Shown piece by piece: positions 10,965 through 22,300 of a stretch of 64,000 nt of DNA. Both the position numbers and the translations under genes were made by a program. Numbering within the stretch: position 1 is the first letter of the stretch; each line of letters starts with the position of its first letter. This DNA comes from Brachionus plicatilis (lineage: Eukaryota; Rotifera; Eurotatoria; Ploima; Brachionidae). The stretch lies in the NCBI GenBank assembly GCA_010279815.1, contig QEOQ01000348.1, positions 158,396 to 222,395 of the forward strand. Reading direction: 5' to 3'. The notes under the pieces are model-generated. The model saw only the letters and a program-made list of their open reading frames with translations, was not told the DNA's origin and ran no database searches.

Positions 10965-12454
10965 TCTTTATTTTATAGATTTTATTTTGAATTTGTGGAT
11001 TTAACATTCAGAAAATTACTTGCAAAATTTAAGTTTTTGAGTTTTATGATCAAATGAAAATTTCAAATGAAAATTTTTACTTTTTGAGTAAAATAAAAAA
11101 TTATTTTAAATCAATTTTTTAACAATAAATGACAAAAACTTTATTAAAAATGATTTGGCAAGTTTTTTTTTCTATTTAATTTTTTTGAAATTTTGAAATT
11201 ACATTGTTTAATTTAAACTCAATGCTTAAGCATGTAAAAATTTGAAATTTAATTGCGCAATTATTTCTAAAAATCTAAATTAGAAAAAAAAACTTGCCAT
11301 TTGTTTAATCTTTAATTTGAAAGAAAATCATATGAATTTTATCTGAAATAAAAATAAAATTAAATCAATATTTTGAAATTTTGCAATGCAAAATTTAACT
11401 TTGTTTCGCCGTAATACATTTTAATTAATATTTAAATATCATTTTAAGTCATAATTTGGATACCTTTTTGTGGATTTTAAATTTGTCTTTAAAGTTTTCA
11501 ATTTGAAATTTTAGAAGAATCAATTAAAGATCAATTAGCAAAAAAAAAATTTTTTTTTTAAATTAAAATATTAAACACCTTATGTTTAATTAAAAAAAAT
11601 TTAATTAAAGCTAATTTCATCTTTTTTATTAAGATAAATTAAGTTTTAATTATTTGATCATGATCACGAACTTAAAAATGCCAAAATTACTTTTATTTAT
11701 ATTAAATTTATTAAATTTTTTTTAATAATTGTAATTCTCTGAATAACTAAAACACCAACTCTTGCCAACTTGAATACCTATAGTTTCACAGTGCAATTCA
11801 ATCATCTCATGCGTTTAGCAAGTCGTTAATATTCAACACTGTGAAATAGTTATTAGACATTGTGGAAGAAACTTTGAAATTTGTAATTTTGTTTTCTCTT
11901 CTTTTACCTTTTTTTTTTATTATCTTTATTATTTGTTCAGGCCATTATTAGTAAAAATGGCCATTTATTAATAAAATTATCATTTAATTTCTTTTCTTTA
12001 TTATCAATGTTTTAATCGCGAACCATCAGGTCCGGAAAATATAAGTTCAGGTTTATAACATGACTAATAAATTAATTAATAATTTTCAATTAAAACAAGT
12101 TTTTAAAGCTAAAAAAATCTTTTTTAGCGTTTATTAATGTTTTTTATAAAATTGTAAATTTAGCATGCTTTTGAATATTTAAAAAAAATAAAATTTTAAT
12201 AAATTAGTAATTAAAATTTATTAATTTAATTCTATTTTTGATATTGTAAAGTCAACTAAAATAGTTTAAATTTAAAACTTAAAACACTATTATGTATGAT
12301 CGTTAGAGTACTTAGAATTGACTGAAAAAAATTTAAAAATTAATAATTATAATAAAAAAATAAAAATGATTTTATTTATAAATTATTAAAAAACAATGTT
12401 TTTAATTTACTTTTGAAGTTTTTCGAATTTTGGAAATAAATTAATTTTGAAAAT
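10965..12454. other. Intergenic, about 1.5 kb, no gene seen
   Basis: Upstream of the LRR gene the DNA is extremely A/T rich with no sustained open frame. A short imperfect inverted pair, TTTCACAGTG at about 11784 and CACTGTGAAA at about 11840, flanks a slightly GC-richer patch (11750-11880) but shows no tRNA or coding signature. Confidence 0.45.
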
Positions 12455-12622
12455 CTAAATATAAGCTGGTAAACCTAGAAATCTTCCCAGCATGTTCTTG
12501 TTTTCTCTTGCCCTTGTGCCAATTTCAAGTCTTTAAAATCTCAATTGTGTAATTCGAGCATTACTTAATTGTTTAAACTCTCCTAATGTTCTGACTGTGC
12601 CTCTTGGTATTCGTCTTTTCAG
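12455..12622 (-). pseudogene. Possible broken exon with one in-frame stop
   Basis: Read on the minus strand, 12622-12455 gives 54 sense codons of protein-like composition (many Arg and Gly, few Lys/Phe/Asn runs), interrupted once by TAA and ended by TAG. It follows a splice-acceptor-like ..ATTTTAAG. The first half reads K-R-R-I-P-R-G-T-V-R-T-L-G-E-F; the part after the stop reads E-I-G-T-R-A-R-E-N-K. No family is recognised. It lies on the same strand as, and downstream of, the fragments at 13117-13870 and could be their continuation. Confidence 0.3.
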
Positions 12623-13116
12623 CTTAAAATATTGTGAAAAATTTAATACAAAATTGATTGATTAGAAGGAAAATAGAATTAAAAATCAAAATATCAAGAA
12701 CTTAATATTAAGATTACATTTCAGAAATATATACTAAATAATTTTTACTAGTGAAAAAATAAACATTAAACAAATTTGTTCAATCTTTTACTAAGAAAAA
12801 AATTAAAAGAATTTTTATTTCAAGTAACATTTCAATATTGATCAGTATTTAAAAAATTTCCATTTATTATAATTTTTATTAAAATTTCTTTTTTTTATTT
12901 TTAACCTTTTTGCTGATTTTAAATTTTTTTTCAATTTAAGATAAAAGATTGGTAAAGATAAGAAAAATTATTTTTTTGATTAATTTAATAGATAAAACAT
13001 TTAACATTAAAATTAAAAGAAAATAATAAAATAAATGCAGTTTTTAATTAAATGTTGATCATAAAATCAAAACCATTGACTTAAATTTGACTAAATGATA
13101 GATTAAAAATGGTTAC

Positions 13117-13870
13117 CTGTGGCCAGTAAATAATTATCTCACTGCCAATGCAAGATGAATTGATTGTTCTTGCTGTCGCATATTCTTGAAATTGTTCAAT
13201 ACGATCATGAATTTGAAGCGCCATGTTTTCGATTTGTTCAAAATATTCATAAAATTGGTCAAAGTGACCGTGAATTAGATCAAAATGCCTGTTAAAGTCG
13301 TTTCTCATTCCTCTAATTTTTTTTTTATTTGTTTATTTAAATTTGAAATGGCTCTGAGTAATAAAACTCCTTCTGCCATTAGATAAATAAAAAAAATTAC
13401 AATTTTAAAATGAGACAAGAAAACATAAAAAATTTTTTTTTTGAAAAATAAAGTACAAAANNNNNNNNNNNNNNNNNNNNNNNNNNNNNNNNNNNNNNNN
13501 NNNNNNNNNNNNNNNNNNNNNNNNNNNNNNNAATCATTCACTGAATTCATTCCATATATTACATAATGGTGTTTTTTTCTTACAGGGTCTTAGCTGTTAA
13601 CAAAGGCACTGACATATTCTTTGATTAAATCAATAGTAAGTGAATTTTTGAAGATAACACTATTTTTGAGATATTTTATAAATAGTTTATTTAAACGAAC
13701 TTCTATGTTATCAATATCGTTCCTCTAATTTCTTCTAATAGTTGATTATGAACATGTGAAAAATTCTGAGCAACTTCGCCAACACTTGATATTTGCGGAA
13801 TTAGGTTCCGAATAATTTGTGTTGCCTCTTTTACATTGCTGGCGTTTTCTTCTAATTCTTCTTTGTTCAT
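13117..13870 (-). pseudogene. Coiled-coil-type coding fragments around an assembly gap
   Basis: Two protein-like blocks lie either side of the N run. Block one, 13870-13590, starts at an ATG (M-N-K-E-E-L-E-E-N) and stays protein-like for about 95 codons, but needs one frame change near 13718. Block two, 13375-13117, starts with M-A-E-G-V-L-L-L-R and changes frame at a ten-A run; it ends at a good donor (CAG|GTAACC). Block two is rich in His, Phe, Glu and Gln with a helical repeat (H-F-D-L-I-H-G-H-F-D-Q-F-Y-E-Y). Both frame breaks may be indel errors of a draft assembly rather than real mutations, so this could be an intact gene. Family unknown. Confidence 0.4.
13461..13531. other. Assembly gap (71 N)
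   Basis: A run of 71 undetermined bases. It sits inside the coding fragments at 13117-13870, so their exon structure cannot be completed from this sequence. Confidence 0.99.
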
Positions 13871-14234
13871 TTCAATTTAAAAATATGTTGAGTTTTTATT
13901 GTTTTGATCTGAATTAAAAAATAAAAATAATTTACATCAAAAAAAAAAATGAAAAAACAGTGTTTAAATTTTTTGTTTTTAAATTCTATTTCTATAAAAA
14001 GAAAACTAAAGGAAATTTTAGGCTTGTTTTTTTTTGTTTTTGTAGAATTTGCTTTTGTGCATTGTCCAAAAAAATACATCTGTTGACTTCTTTCAATATT
14101 CAAAATGTATTTGATTTTTGGGTTATATTGGCTGACTATTTTCTAAGAAATATTTTTAAGATATAAAAAATGATCCCAATAAAAATAAGGTTTGCTATTT
14201 ATTCATCCTTCATATTTCCACTTTTTTTTAGCAT

Positions 14235-15297
14235 ATTATTCTGCATATACTGAAGAATCTTTCAATAAATGCACTTGAAACATGAATGTATAATAGTTCC
14301 AGAGCCAATCTTGCTAGTCTTCGAATTTCATTCATGTATTGTTTCCAAAAACCAAAGTTAGTAATTTTTATTAAAATCTCAGTTCGGTTAAGAATGTCTG
14401 CCAATTTAAAAATTTTCCTATCAAGTTTAAACTCGATCTTGATCTTGAAATTTTTCAGGTTCAATATTTTTTTTTTCATTGCACCATCTTTCATTAACTC
14501 CTCAAGGAAGATTGCTTCATTGTCTGTCTGTTGAATTGTGGGATAAGGCGATTTAAATGCCTTTTCTAACAGATTTCTGATAAAATTTTATCTTCAATCC
14601 TATTTTTAACAATAGCCAGGTTTAGAACAGTAACTGCCTACATAAAAATAAAAAATTCAAAAATTTAGCATTTCTTAATATTCAGAAGCAATTATTAACC
14701 TGATATATTTCTGATTCCAACTCGTATTTCAATTTTTCTTTAAAGCAAACAATACTTTATTGTTTGGCAAACAATTAAAAAAATAGCCAATCTTTCAAAT
14801 TCTGATTCTAAATCTATACTCTCCTAACTAAAAAAAATCCCCATTAAACTTGCAATTAAATGCGATATAAATGAAAAACTATTCTGAAACGTCAGTGAGA
14901 ATCGATATGCATGCCTTAAATTTTGTGAATAGGTCTCCACTTGTTTTAGGGTAAGTTGACATGTGAGGTCTTCATTTTCTTCATTTAATAATTCTTGATA
15001 GACCCTTTTGACCGATTCTAACATAAAAAAAAGCTGAAGACCACCTTATTGCGTTTTCAAGTCGAAGTCTTGCTTTAGATTTATTAAATTTTTTATTTAA
15101 CTGAATTGATTTTCTTATATGAGCATTAACTTGGTTCATTTTTTTAAGTATTCTCCAATTTTATGCATAGATATGGCATGACGAACGGCACATGGAAATC
15201 TGGGTACTTTATTAACGCCCAATTCGCCATCTTTTTCAGATAAAGGTTCACCTTTTGTCAAATCATATTCCTCAATCATTCATTCTCTTGAAAAAAA
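14235..15297 (-). pseudogene. Decayed hAT-superfamily transposase
   Basis: Three hAT landmarks occur in order on the minus strand. First, R-F-P-C-A-V-R-H-A-I near 15200, the usual C..H region. Second, near 15040, N-A-I-R-W-S-S-A-F-F followed, after a shift in an eight-T run, by M-L-E-S-V-K-R-V-Y, the usual TRWxS..ML block. Third, near 14285, L-E-L-L-Y-I-H-V-S-S-A-F-I-E-R-F-F-S, the C-terminal dimerisation motif (P-x-SSA-x-x-ER-x-FS). At least three frame changes, two of them at homopolymers (before 15138 and at 15033), separate these blocks. No terminal inverted repeats were found. Some frame changes could be assembly errors, but the conserved Trp and Asp/Glu catalytic surroundings are also incomplete, so I call it a dead copy. 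Confidence 0.7.
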
Positions 15298-15547
15298 AAA
15301 TAAAAATATAGTAAAATTTATTAAAATAAACTGAAATTAAAAAGAGATATACAGAAATGTAATAAATGTAATAATATTACAAAATTTGAGCTATATTTTA
15401 ATTTCTTAAATATAAGATCTAGTTTGAAATGATGATTTTTAATTTTAAAAAAATATGCTTAAATACTTGTTGGTACCATGTAATATTAATAATTGTTACT
15501 TAATCTTTTTAAATGACAACTATTCCTTTTAGAAGACGATTAATACA

Positions 15548-15850
15548 TTTAATTGACATTTTTCAGTCTGACGACCAGTGGAACAGAATGACTCAATCCT
15601 GCCCTGACATATCTCTCACTCAACTCAACGAGTCGATTTGAAGCTGTTAATAGTTTAAGTTTATTGAAGGCCTCTTGGTGCATAATATTGGAGGGGGTAT
15701 CATATTCAGCTTCAAAATGTATCTAAATGCTGAATTTAGAATAACTTGTATTTTTTTGAAGTTAGTTTCTGAGAATGAATTTAAACAAGGAAAAGAATAA
15801 TCCAAAATTGTTAAGCCTTGAATTACAGCACTCTTTTAATTCATTCACCA
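15548..15850 (-). mobile_element. LINE (non-LTR retrotransposon) ORF2 tail, fragment
   Basis: On the minus strand the sequence encodes the end of a LINE reverse transcriptase: I-L-D-Y-S-F-P-C-L-N, then I-Q-V-I-L-N-S-A-F-R-Y-I-L-K-L, then after a one-base frame change E-Y-D-T-P-S-N-I-M, and finally N-R-L-V-E-L-S-E-R-Y-V-R-A-G-L-S and V-P-L-V-V-R-L before a stop. This succession is typical of the region after the RT domain in Jockey/CR1-like LINEs. The catalytic YxDD region is absent, so it is a 5'-truncated, dead insertion. A shorter copy of the last part lies on the plus strand near 59742. Confidence 0.75.
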
Positions 15851-16140
15851 TTGGACTAAATGTAAGCTTTTAGTCTAATGTTATTCATAAGAATTTGACT
15901 TTTTCCTCTTTATTTAAATTGCTATCATGTTTAAAGTTTTTTTTTTTAATACTAAAGAATGTTTAAAATAATATAGATATAAAAAAATTTAACTTCATTT
16001 CTGGGTCATTTCTGCAATAAATTAAAAAGTTTTGAATTGTCCAAGATAGATAGAGTTAATATCTTTAAAAATTTTCAAGTCTTATGCAGACAAAAGTTTT
16101 ACATTTGAAATTGTACAAATAAATGAATGAATGAATTATT

Positions 16141-16347
16141 GGCATTGTGAATTTCTGGAACATAGAACAAGAACAAAAATCTTAAAATGAAATAACTTTT
16201 TTACTATGAGTGTTTAAATTGTTCTGCAAAATGTATCAGCTGATACAAACTTTGTACCACCTAAATTAAGTCTCTGCAATAAAGTTATAAAGTTATTTCA
16301 TTTTAAGATTTTTGTTCTTGTTCTATGTTCCAGAAATTCACAATGCC
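16141..16347. mobile_element. MITE with 59-bp perfect terminal inverted repeats
   Basis: Bases 16141-16199 and 16289-16347 are exact reverse complements by eye, beginning GGCATTGTGAATTTCTGG. The 89-bp centre contains CTGATACAAACTTTGTACCA, the internal core shared with other repeats in this window. Flanks TGAATTATT and TGGATTATT may be a 9-bp target duplication with one change. Identical arms suggest recent insertion or recent gene conversion. No protein is encoded. Confidence 0.85.
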
Positions 16348-16616
16348 TGGATTATTTCTGTGTAAAATACACAAGGAATTTCTGGACAATTATCCATTTA
16401 GCTTGTTTTTTTTTGGCTGGTAGATTTTTTTACATAAATTTTGACTCGAATTTTATTATCTAATAGAAAATATTTCTTTTTTTTAGACTTTTGTTTAGGC
16501 ATTTTTTTTTTTTTCCCTATGTGGCTTTAAACTAATAAATAATAATAATAATAATAAATAATAATTTAGCTTGTTTTTTTTTTGAAAAAGTTTTGAAGAG
16601 TTAATTTCTGTTCAGT

Positions 16617-16802
16617 TTAGTTATTACATAATTGGTCAAAAACAATCGTCCATACATCAAAGTCTGGTGCTATGTTATATTTTTTCATTTTGTCCTTAAT
16701 TAGTTGATTACATATAGCTGCGTTGCTAAGGTACCAATCAGTACAGTGAGAAATAAATGAATTAATAAATGAATAACATCCATTATAATTCAATTTTGTC
16801 AT
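16617..16802 (-). CDS. Hypothetical 61-aa ORF
   Basis: ATG at 16802 to TAA at 16617. It contains two Trp, three Cys and Asp/Pro residues (I-A-P-D-F-D-V-W-T-I-V-F-D-Q), a composition not expected from A/T-rich noise. It ends 441 bp downstream of the PALS1 stop codon on the same strand. It could be a small gene, an isolated exon, or a transposon scrap next to the MITE at 16141-16347. No family recognised. Confidence 0.3.
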   Translation of the reverse strand: MTKLNYNGCYSFINSFISHCTDWYLSNAAICNQLIKDKMKKYNIAPDFDVWTIVFDQLCNN

Positions 16803-17058
16803 TTTATTTTAAATCATTTTGGGTAGTTTAAAATAACAAAAAAAAATTATTTATTTAAATTCTCGTTAAATATTAATAAGAAAAAAAATATTTATTTACA
16901 ATCCCAGACAAAAAAAAACTAAATTTCAAAAATAATTCGATATTAAAAATATTAATAATAAATTTTAAATAAATGGTTGATAAAAAAAAAAAAAAAAATA
17001 AAAAAATTTTTTTGTTTTTTCTTTTTGATGCTGTTGTTGTTCTGGTTGGAGAAGTAAA

Positions 17059-20000
17059 TCAATTTTTTTCTATCCAACTAAGCGGTACCCATGTGGGCTC
17101 ATTTTGAACTTGACATATTGTCTGGTATAACTGTTCAAACGTTTCGTTCATGTCACACATTCGAATTGTTTTGTCGAAATAGTGGGCATACAACTCCTCG
17201 ATTTCTCTGCCCTTGTCAATAATTTCGACCAAGTCAGAGTCCTTGAGTGATTCGTTCATGCTGGACTTGATCTCTCTCAATCGAGCCAGACTGGGCGGCC
17301 CAATGTAAACCACATATGGAATCAAATCGGAACATTTGAGTGCCTTGAGCGCCTGCGGGTACAAATTTAGCACGCATACCTTGTCATTTTGGATAACTTT
17401 GCGAATCGATTCGTAGCTAGTGCCGTACAAATTCTTCTCGAACTCTCCGTGCTCAATGAACCGAGCTTGCTTGATGTCCACTTCGAATATGTGCTTGGGC
17501 AAAAAGTGGTAGTCTTTGCCGTTTATTTCTTCTTTTCGCGGCGGTCTAGTCGTGTGCGGCACCGCCACCTCGAACATGGACGGATAGGTCTGCATGAGCC
17601 GTTTCCTCAACTCGTGGCGGCCAATGCTGTGCGGTCCGATGAGAATAATGGGCCGTTTTCGCTCACTTTTGTACAGCACCATTTCTTCGTAGGTCAATTG
17701 TTCGTCGGCCAAGGCCATGAACTTACGACGCGGGCTCTTCATATGTTTTCTGTAGCAGAAGCCGCGCTTTTTTCTGTCCATAAAACTGTCTCCCACAATG
17801 CACTCGATCTGTTCGTTTCTTTTCTGCTGAAATTGTTGAGAGGGAACGAGACCGGCCAAGCTTTGTTCGTCGCCTTGTTTGTACGCTTGCCACCATTGAG
17901 CGTCGTCGTCGTTGATCACGTGCAAAATGTCTCCCTTGTTGAACGCCAGTCCGAGTTCTTTGCAAGGCAAGTACAAGTCTTCGCGAGGCACATAGCTAAA
18001 GAGAGCTCTGACGTGAAGCGTGTTGTCTTTAAGCTTGAGCGGCTTGGCCGGACACTCGTCGAGCTCGAGCGGCTCGTACGACATGTTCGGTATGATGAGA
18101 AAGCTGATTATGCCGGTGAGGTTGGCTAGCAGATGGCATATGTCGTTTATGGTTTTGGCGCGCACAGGCAAGTTGTTTATCTCGAGGATTTGATCATCCT
18201 CGTGCAGCAGACCGCTTTGGTGCGCGGCGCCCCCCATCACTATTCTGGATATTACGATGTTGCCGTCCTTGTTGCGGATTGTGGCGCCGAGTGGTGACGA
18301 TGTTTTTTCTATGTTGACCAGCTTGAGATTGTCGACCGAGTAGTGTTCGGCCTTTGTGAGCAAATATTTTCCTTCGTCGCTGATCAAACTTTCGTCTTCG
18401 ATTATTTCGGTCTCGGTCGACAGGTGCTGTTCCAATTCTTTGAATTGATTTGCCAGCGTTTTATTTTGGTCTTGTTGCTTGAGCTTGCGCTCGTTGTAGA
18501 GCACGGCCGATTGGTCGTGTGCTTGTGCTATGTGTTTTATGGTGTCCAAGAGACGCGTCAATTCGTCGTGATCGCAGTGCGCGTCTCCGCTGCTTCTAAA
18601 CGAGTCCAGTAGTTTCATGGCCTAATAAAAAATAAAAAAAATTATATTAATTTAGTTTTTTTTTTTTTTTGAATTGGATTTTTGTTTGAAATAAATAAAT
18701 CCTATGATTTAAATAAAAATTTTTTTTTTCTTTTTCTTAAATCCTTTCTTTTCTAAAACTCTAGTTTAAATACTGAAACGAAAACTTATTCGATTTTAAA
18801 TGCGTCTACTTAATATCAAAAAAAAAAAAAAGAAGCCTTAAAATCTAATTAGGTTATTATAGCATACATTTTAAAAACTAAAAACATTGTCATATTGATA
18901 ATCCCACTTTTTTTGTCAAACAAAATATTAAATTAATTTGAAACATTTAAGATTGATTGTATGAGCCAAAGATTTGACTATGATCCATCATTAAATTATT
19001 TTTTTCATTTAATAAAAAAATCATTGAATCCTAATGCTTATCTAATAATAGATAATTTAATTAATTGTTGTATAATAATAGATAATTAAAATAATAAAAA
19101 ATTTTGGATTGTTTAAATCATCAATTTTCCTATGATCCATGCTTAAGTTTATTGCTATGTGTTCTTTAATATATTAATTATTGTAACTTATGTTTTAAAT
19201 AAAAGATTATTTAATATATAATTTTATATTTAAGGAAAATTTTATTTAATTTAACAAAAAACGATCTAATTTATTAGAGCGATCATAAACTTATTGATTT
19301 TTTTTTCTTGTAATAATAGATAAATTAACTTAAATTATCTGTTAATAGATAATTTTATTTAACGTTATCTAATAATAGAAAATTATAAATATTATAAATT
19401 TTGACTTTTTTTAATCATTAATTTGCCTAGGTTTTATAATAAAGTTGTTGCAATATATGATTTGAATAATAGATTATTTACTAAATAAATATCTATTATT
19501 ATTAGATAATATAATTTAATTCAACAAAAAAAAAAATTTTTTAAAATCAATGATGAACTTTATATCTTTTCTCATTATAATAGATAAATAAATTAATTAA
19601 TATCTAATAATAGATAATTATTAATATTGTAAATTTTGACTTTTATTTTATCATCAATTTGCCTAGGTTTTATAATAAAGTAGTTGCAATTTATGATTTT
19701 AATAATAGATTATTTAATAAATAAATATCTATTATTATTAGATAATATAATTTAATTAAAAAAAAAAAAAAATTTAAAAATCAATCATAAACTTATCTAT
19801 ATATTTTCTCATAATAATAGATAAATAAATTAAATAATGTCTAATAATAGATAAAATAATAGACAATATATTTATGTTATTCTAGGGGAGAACAAAAAAA
19901 ATCTCAAATTTTATGCTTACATCAGTAATTAGATGAGTGACATTATCAGAAGCTGGTCTAAAATCGTATTTTGCACACAAACTTATAAATTTGTTGTATA

Positions 20001-20194
20001 AACCCAAGGTGTTATCAAGCTCAGTTGGTTCATCTAGTTGATGAGGATGATGATGATTGTCAAATGAACGGACCAACATGTCGAGCTGTTCACTTGTTCT
20101 TTCTTGTTCTTGCTCAATTTCAACTAGCTCTAGTTTGGTTTGGGCTGGTTTAGGCGTAGGAACTCTTTCTCTGCTACTACAACTTCCACTACTC

Positions 20195-20235
<41 letters not shown>

Positions 20236-20964
20236 TGGACACGATTCCTCTTCAATAACAAAAGCACTGTTGACCAATCCATCCTTTTGCTTTTCAAAAA
20301 GCAACTTTGCTGCACTAGACTTGCCACTCTCACTAACTGGACTATCAGTCACATTGAGTTTAGACCTTGACTCTTCGTCAATGAACTGAAGCGACGAATA
20401 GGACTGATTGATGAACGTCAACAGTTTATTTTGAACAATGGGCTGGGGCTGTGGTGGTGGATAGCAAGGCTTAGTTTTAAATTCGGGCACAAAAGTGTCC
20501 GGACAATCGATGGCCATTTCTCTATGGTCACATGACTCGTCGATTAAAATTTCCTCAAAGTAGTCGTTGGCGTTGTTCTCAAACGCCAGATTGCTGAAAT
20601 ATTTTCGTGTCTTGGGCGAACAAGATGACGAAGAGATCACAACTGATTCCGATGAGCCGGTCGAACAAGGCGAGCTCACCGAATCTATGATCGATTTATT
20701 TTTTTCTCTTGAGCTTGTCGATGAAGTTGAGGTGAAGGTTTTTTTGTCGTTAGTGGAGCTGGTCGATGACGAGCCAGAGAACAGACTCATCTGTTGTTGT
20801 TGTTGTTGTTGTTGTTGTTGGTCCACGCTTATGCTCAACTGTTGGACGGGCGGTGACGGTGCTTGGCGTTTTGTCTGCGGTGATGAATGTGTTGCATGTT
20901 TTTTAAAGACCAATTTGGGCATCAAATTTGAGATTAGATTTTTACTCTCTGTTTGCATTACCAT
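17059..20964 (-). CDS. PALS1: PALS1/Stardust (MPP5) MAGUK scaffold
   Basis: Two coding exons, 20964-19921 and 18621-17059, joined in phase 0 across a 1.3-kb intron, give 868 residues. The splice restores an L27 domain at about 315-395 (D-N-V-T-H-L-I-T-D joined to A-M-K-L-L-D-S-F). Then come a PDZ at about 447-527 with P-L-G-A-T as carboxylate loop, an SH3 at about 550-618 (A-L-F-S-Y, W-W-Q-A-Y), and a guanylate-kinase-like domain at about 669-860 starting R-P-I-I-L-I-G-P-H. The spacing and the P-x-W-V-P-x-x-W end are those of PALS1. The GK P-loop is degenerate, as in other MAGUKs, so it binds peptides rather than making GDP. The family scaffolds Crumbs and PATJ at apical junctions. The first 300 residues are low complexity, with ten-Gln and twelve-Ser runs. 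Residue 1 is the first ATG; non-coding upstream exons may exist. Confidence 0.93.
19060..19870. repeat. Tandem repeat, period about 240 bp, in the PALS1 intron
   Basis: Anchor words recur at near-constant spacing: GCCTAGGTTTTATAATAAAG at about 19423 and 19662, and CATAAACTT / GATGAACTT followed by TAATAATAGATAAATAAATT at about 19285, 19552 and 19790. Inside each unit TAATAATAGATAAT occurs in both orientations. Roughly three units are present, the first the most diverged. The repeat lies wholly inside the intron between the two PALS1 coding exons. Confidence 0.75.
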
Positions 20965-21834
20965 TTTAGCAATTTTATTTTATTGGCAATAAAAATTCAT
21001 TAATAATCTAAAATGAGAGGTGAAAATTGTTAAGGGACTTATCGAATAACAAGGTATGCTAATTGACGTGAAATTTGAGCGTGTCTTTGTATTTTTGGTT
21101 GATTTGACCGCTCAGAATACAAGAGCCAAAAAATAGAGGAAACAAAAGATACAAAGGACTATCTGGTTCACAGCACTAACAGAAACAACTCAAAATACAA
21201 AACTCCATTCGATACATTTAATACCTTCCCTTCCAATTACATATACAAATTATATAAAAAAAAAAATATATTAAATAATTTTTTTTTAATTAATCTATAT
21301 TTTTTAAAATTAAAATTGCTAACAAGAGGGCTGAAAAGAAGGCTATGCCATTCGGAGCTCACCTGGAAATTCCCCTTTCCTAAATTATCTTTTAAATAAA
21401 AAAATAAAATAAAAAGATACAAGTGTGTGAAGAGAAATGTAAAAAAAAGGAGTGTTTAGTTCAATTTATAGCTGGTCGAAATTGGCAAATAAATGTTTGT
21501 TTGTTTTAGCAGCGGCTAATACCTGCTTTAAAATAAATTAAGAAAATGCTAATTGGAATCACAACAACAGCAACAATAAAAAAAAAGAAACAAAGTTAAT
21601 CAGAAAATTGAACGCCGTTAAAAGGCTTGGTTGCATATATCCGGCTTTTTATTGCCCAATTAATGGACAAACAGCGAAAACAAACAGTGTCTGTTTTCTT
21701 TCTTTTTTCATTTTTGTACTCACAGCCATTTTTTAGATTGTGTCGTTTTTTTTTTTCCTTGTCACAAAATAATAATTTTCTATGACTACTACTACTACTA
21801 AGATTCAATCGATAATTGCTAGGTCATCGACGAT

Positions 21835-21855
21835 ACACACACACACACACACACA
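21835..21855. repeat. CA microsatellite
   Basis: About ten AC dinucleotides in a row. Confidence 0.9.
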
Positions 21856-21981
21856 AATCTCGACTTTACCTGTGTATGTACATTTGACTAAAGACAATTG
21901 CCTTGACATTTTGATTATCAAGTGAATTTAATCAATCAGCAATTTTTAACACAACTCGGTCTATTTATTTTATCAATTATC

Positions 21982-21999
21982 CACACACACACACACACA
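21982..21999. repeat. CA microsatellite
   Basis: About nine CA dinucleotides, 130 bp from the previous CA tract. Confidence 0.9.
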
Positions 22000-22300
22000 A
22001 TTAAATCAATCTCTTTTCTCCAACTATTCATTCACCGATTTTTCAAACACCATCTATTTGCACAGCGATTTGTTCACATCTTCATCTTAGATAACAACTA
22101 AACATTTTCTTTTCTTTAAAAATACCCTTTCAATTTTTAGCCTTAAAGCCATCAATTTAAGCAATTTAATTCTTTTCTCTTTTTTTGATCTAAAGTATCC
22201 GATAAATAAATAAAATTGAATATATTTTTGATTATTTTTTCCCATTTCTAAATAAATTCTCACAAACTAACTTTAAAGAAATACAAGCAACTCAAAACCC

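Larger units (their letters stand above)
20965..22300. other. PALS1 upstream region with microsatellites
   Basis: No coding sequence is recognised. The segment probably holds the PALS1 5' untranslated region or promoter. Two CA repeats (21835-21855 and 21982-21999) and a short ACT repeat (21785-21800) are present. Open frames on the minus strand here are Lys/Phe rich or low complexity and I do not call them. Confidence 0.45.

Noticed and set aside
17389..18129. 246-codon plus-strand frame opposite PALS1
   Set aside because: Shadow of the SH3/guanylate-kinase region; no motif of its own.
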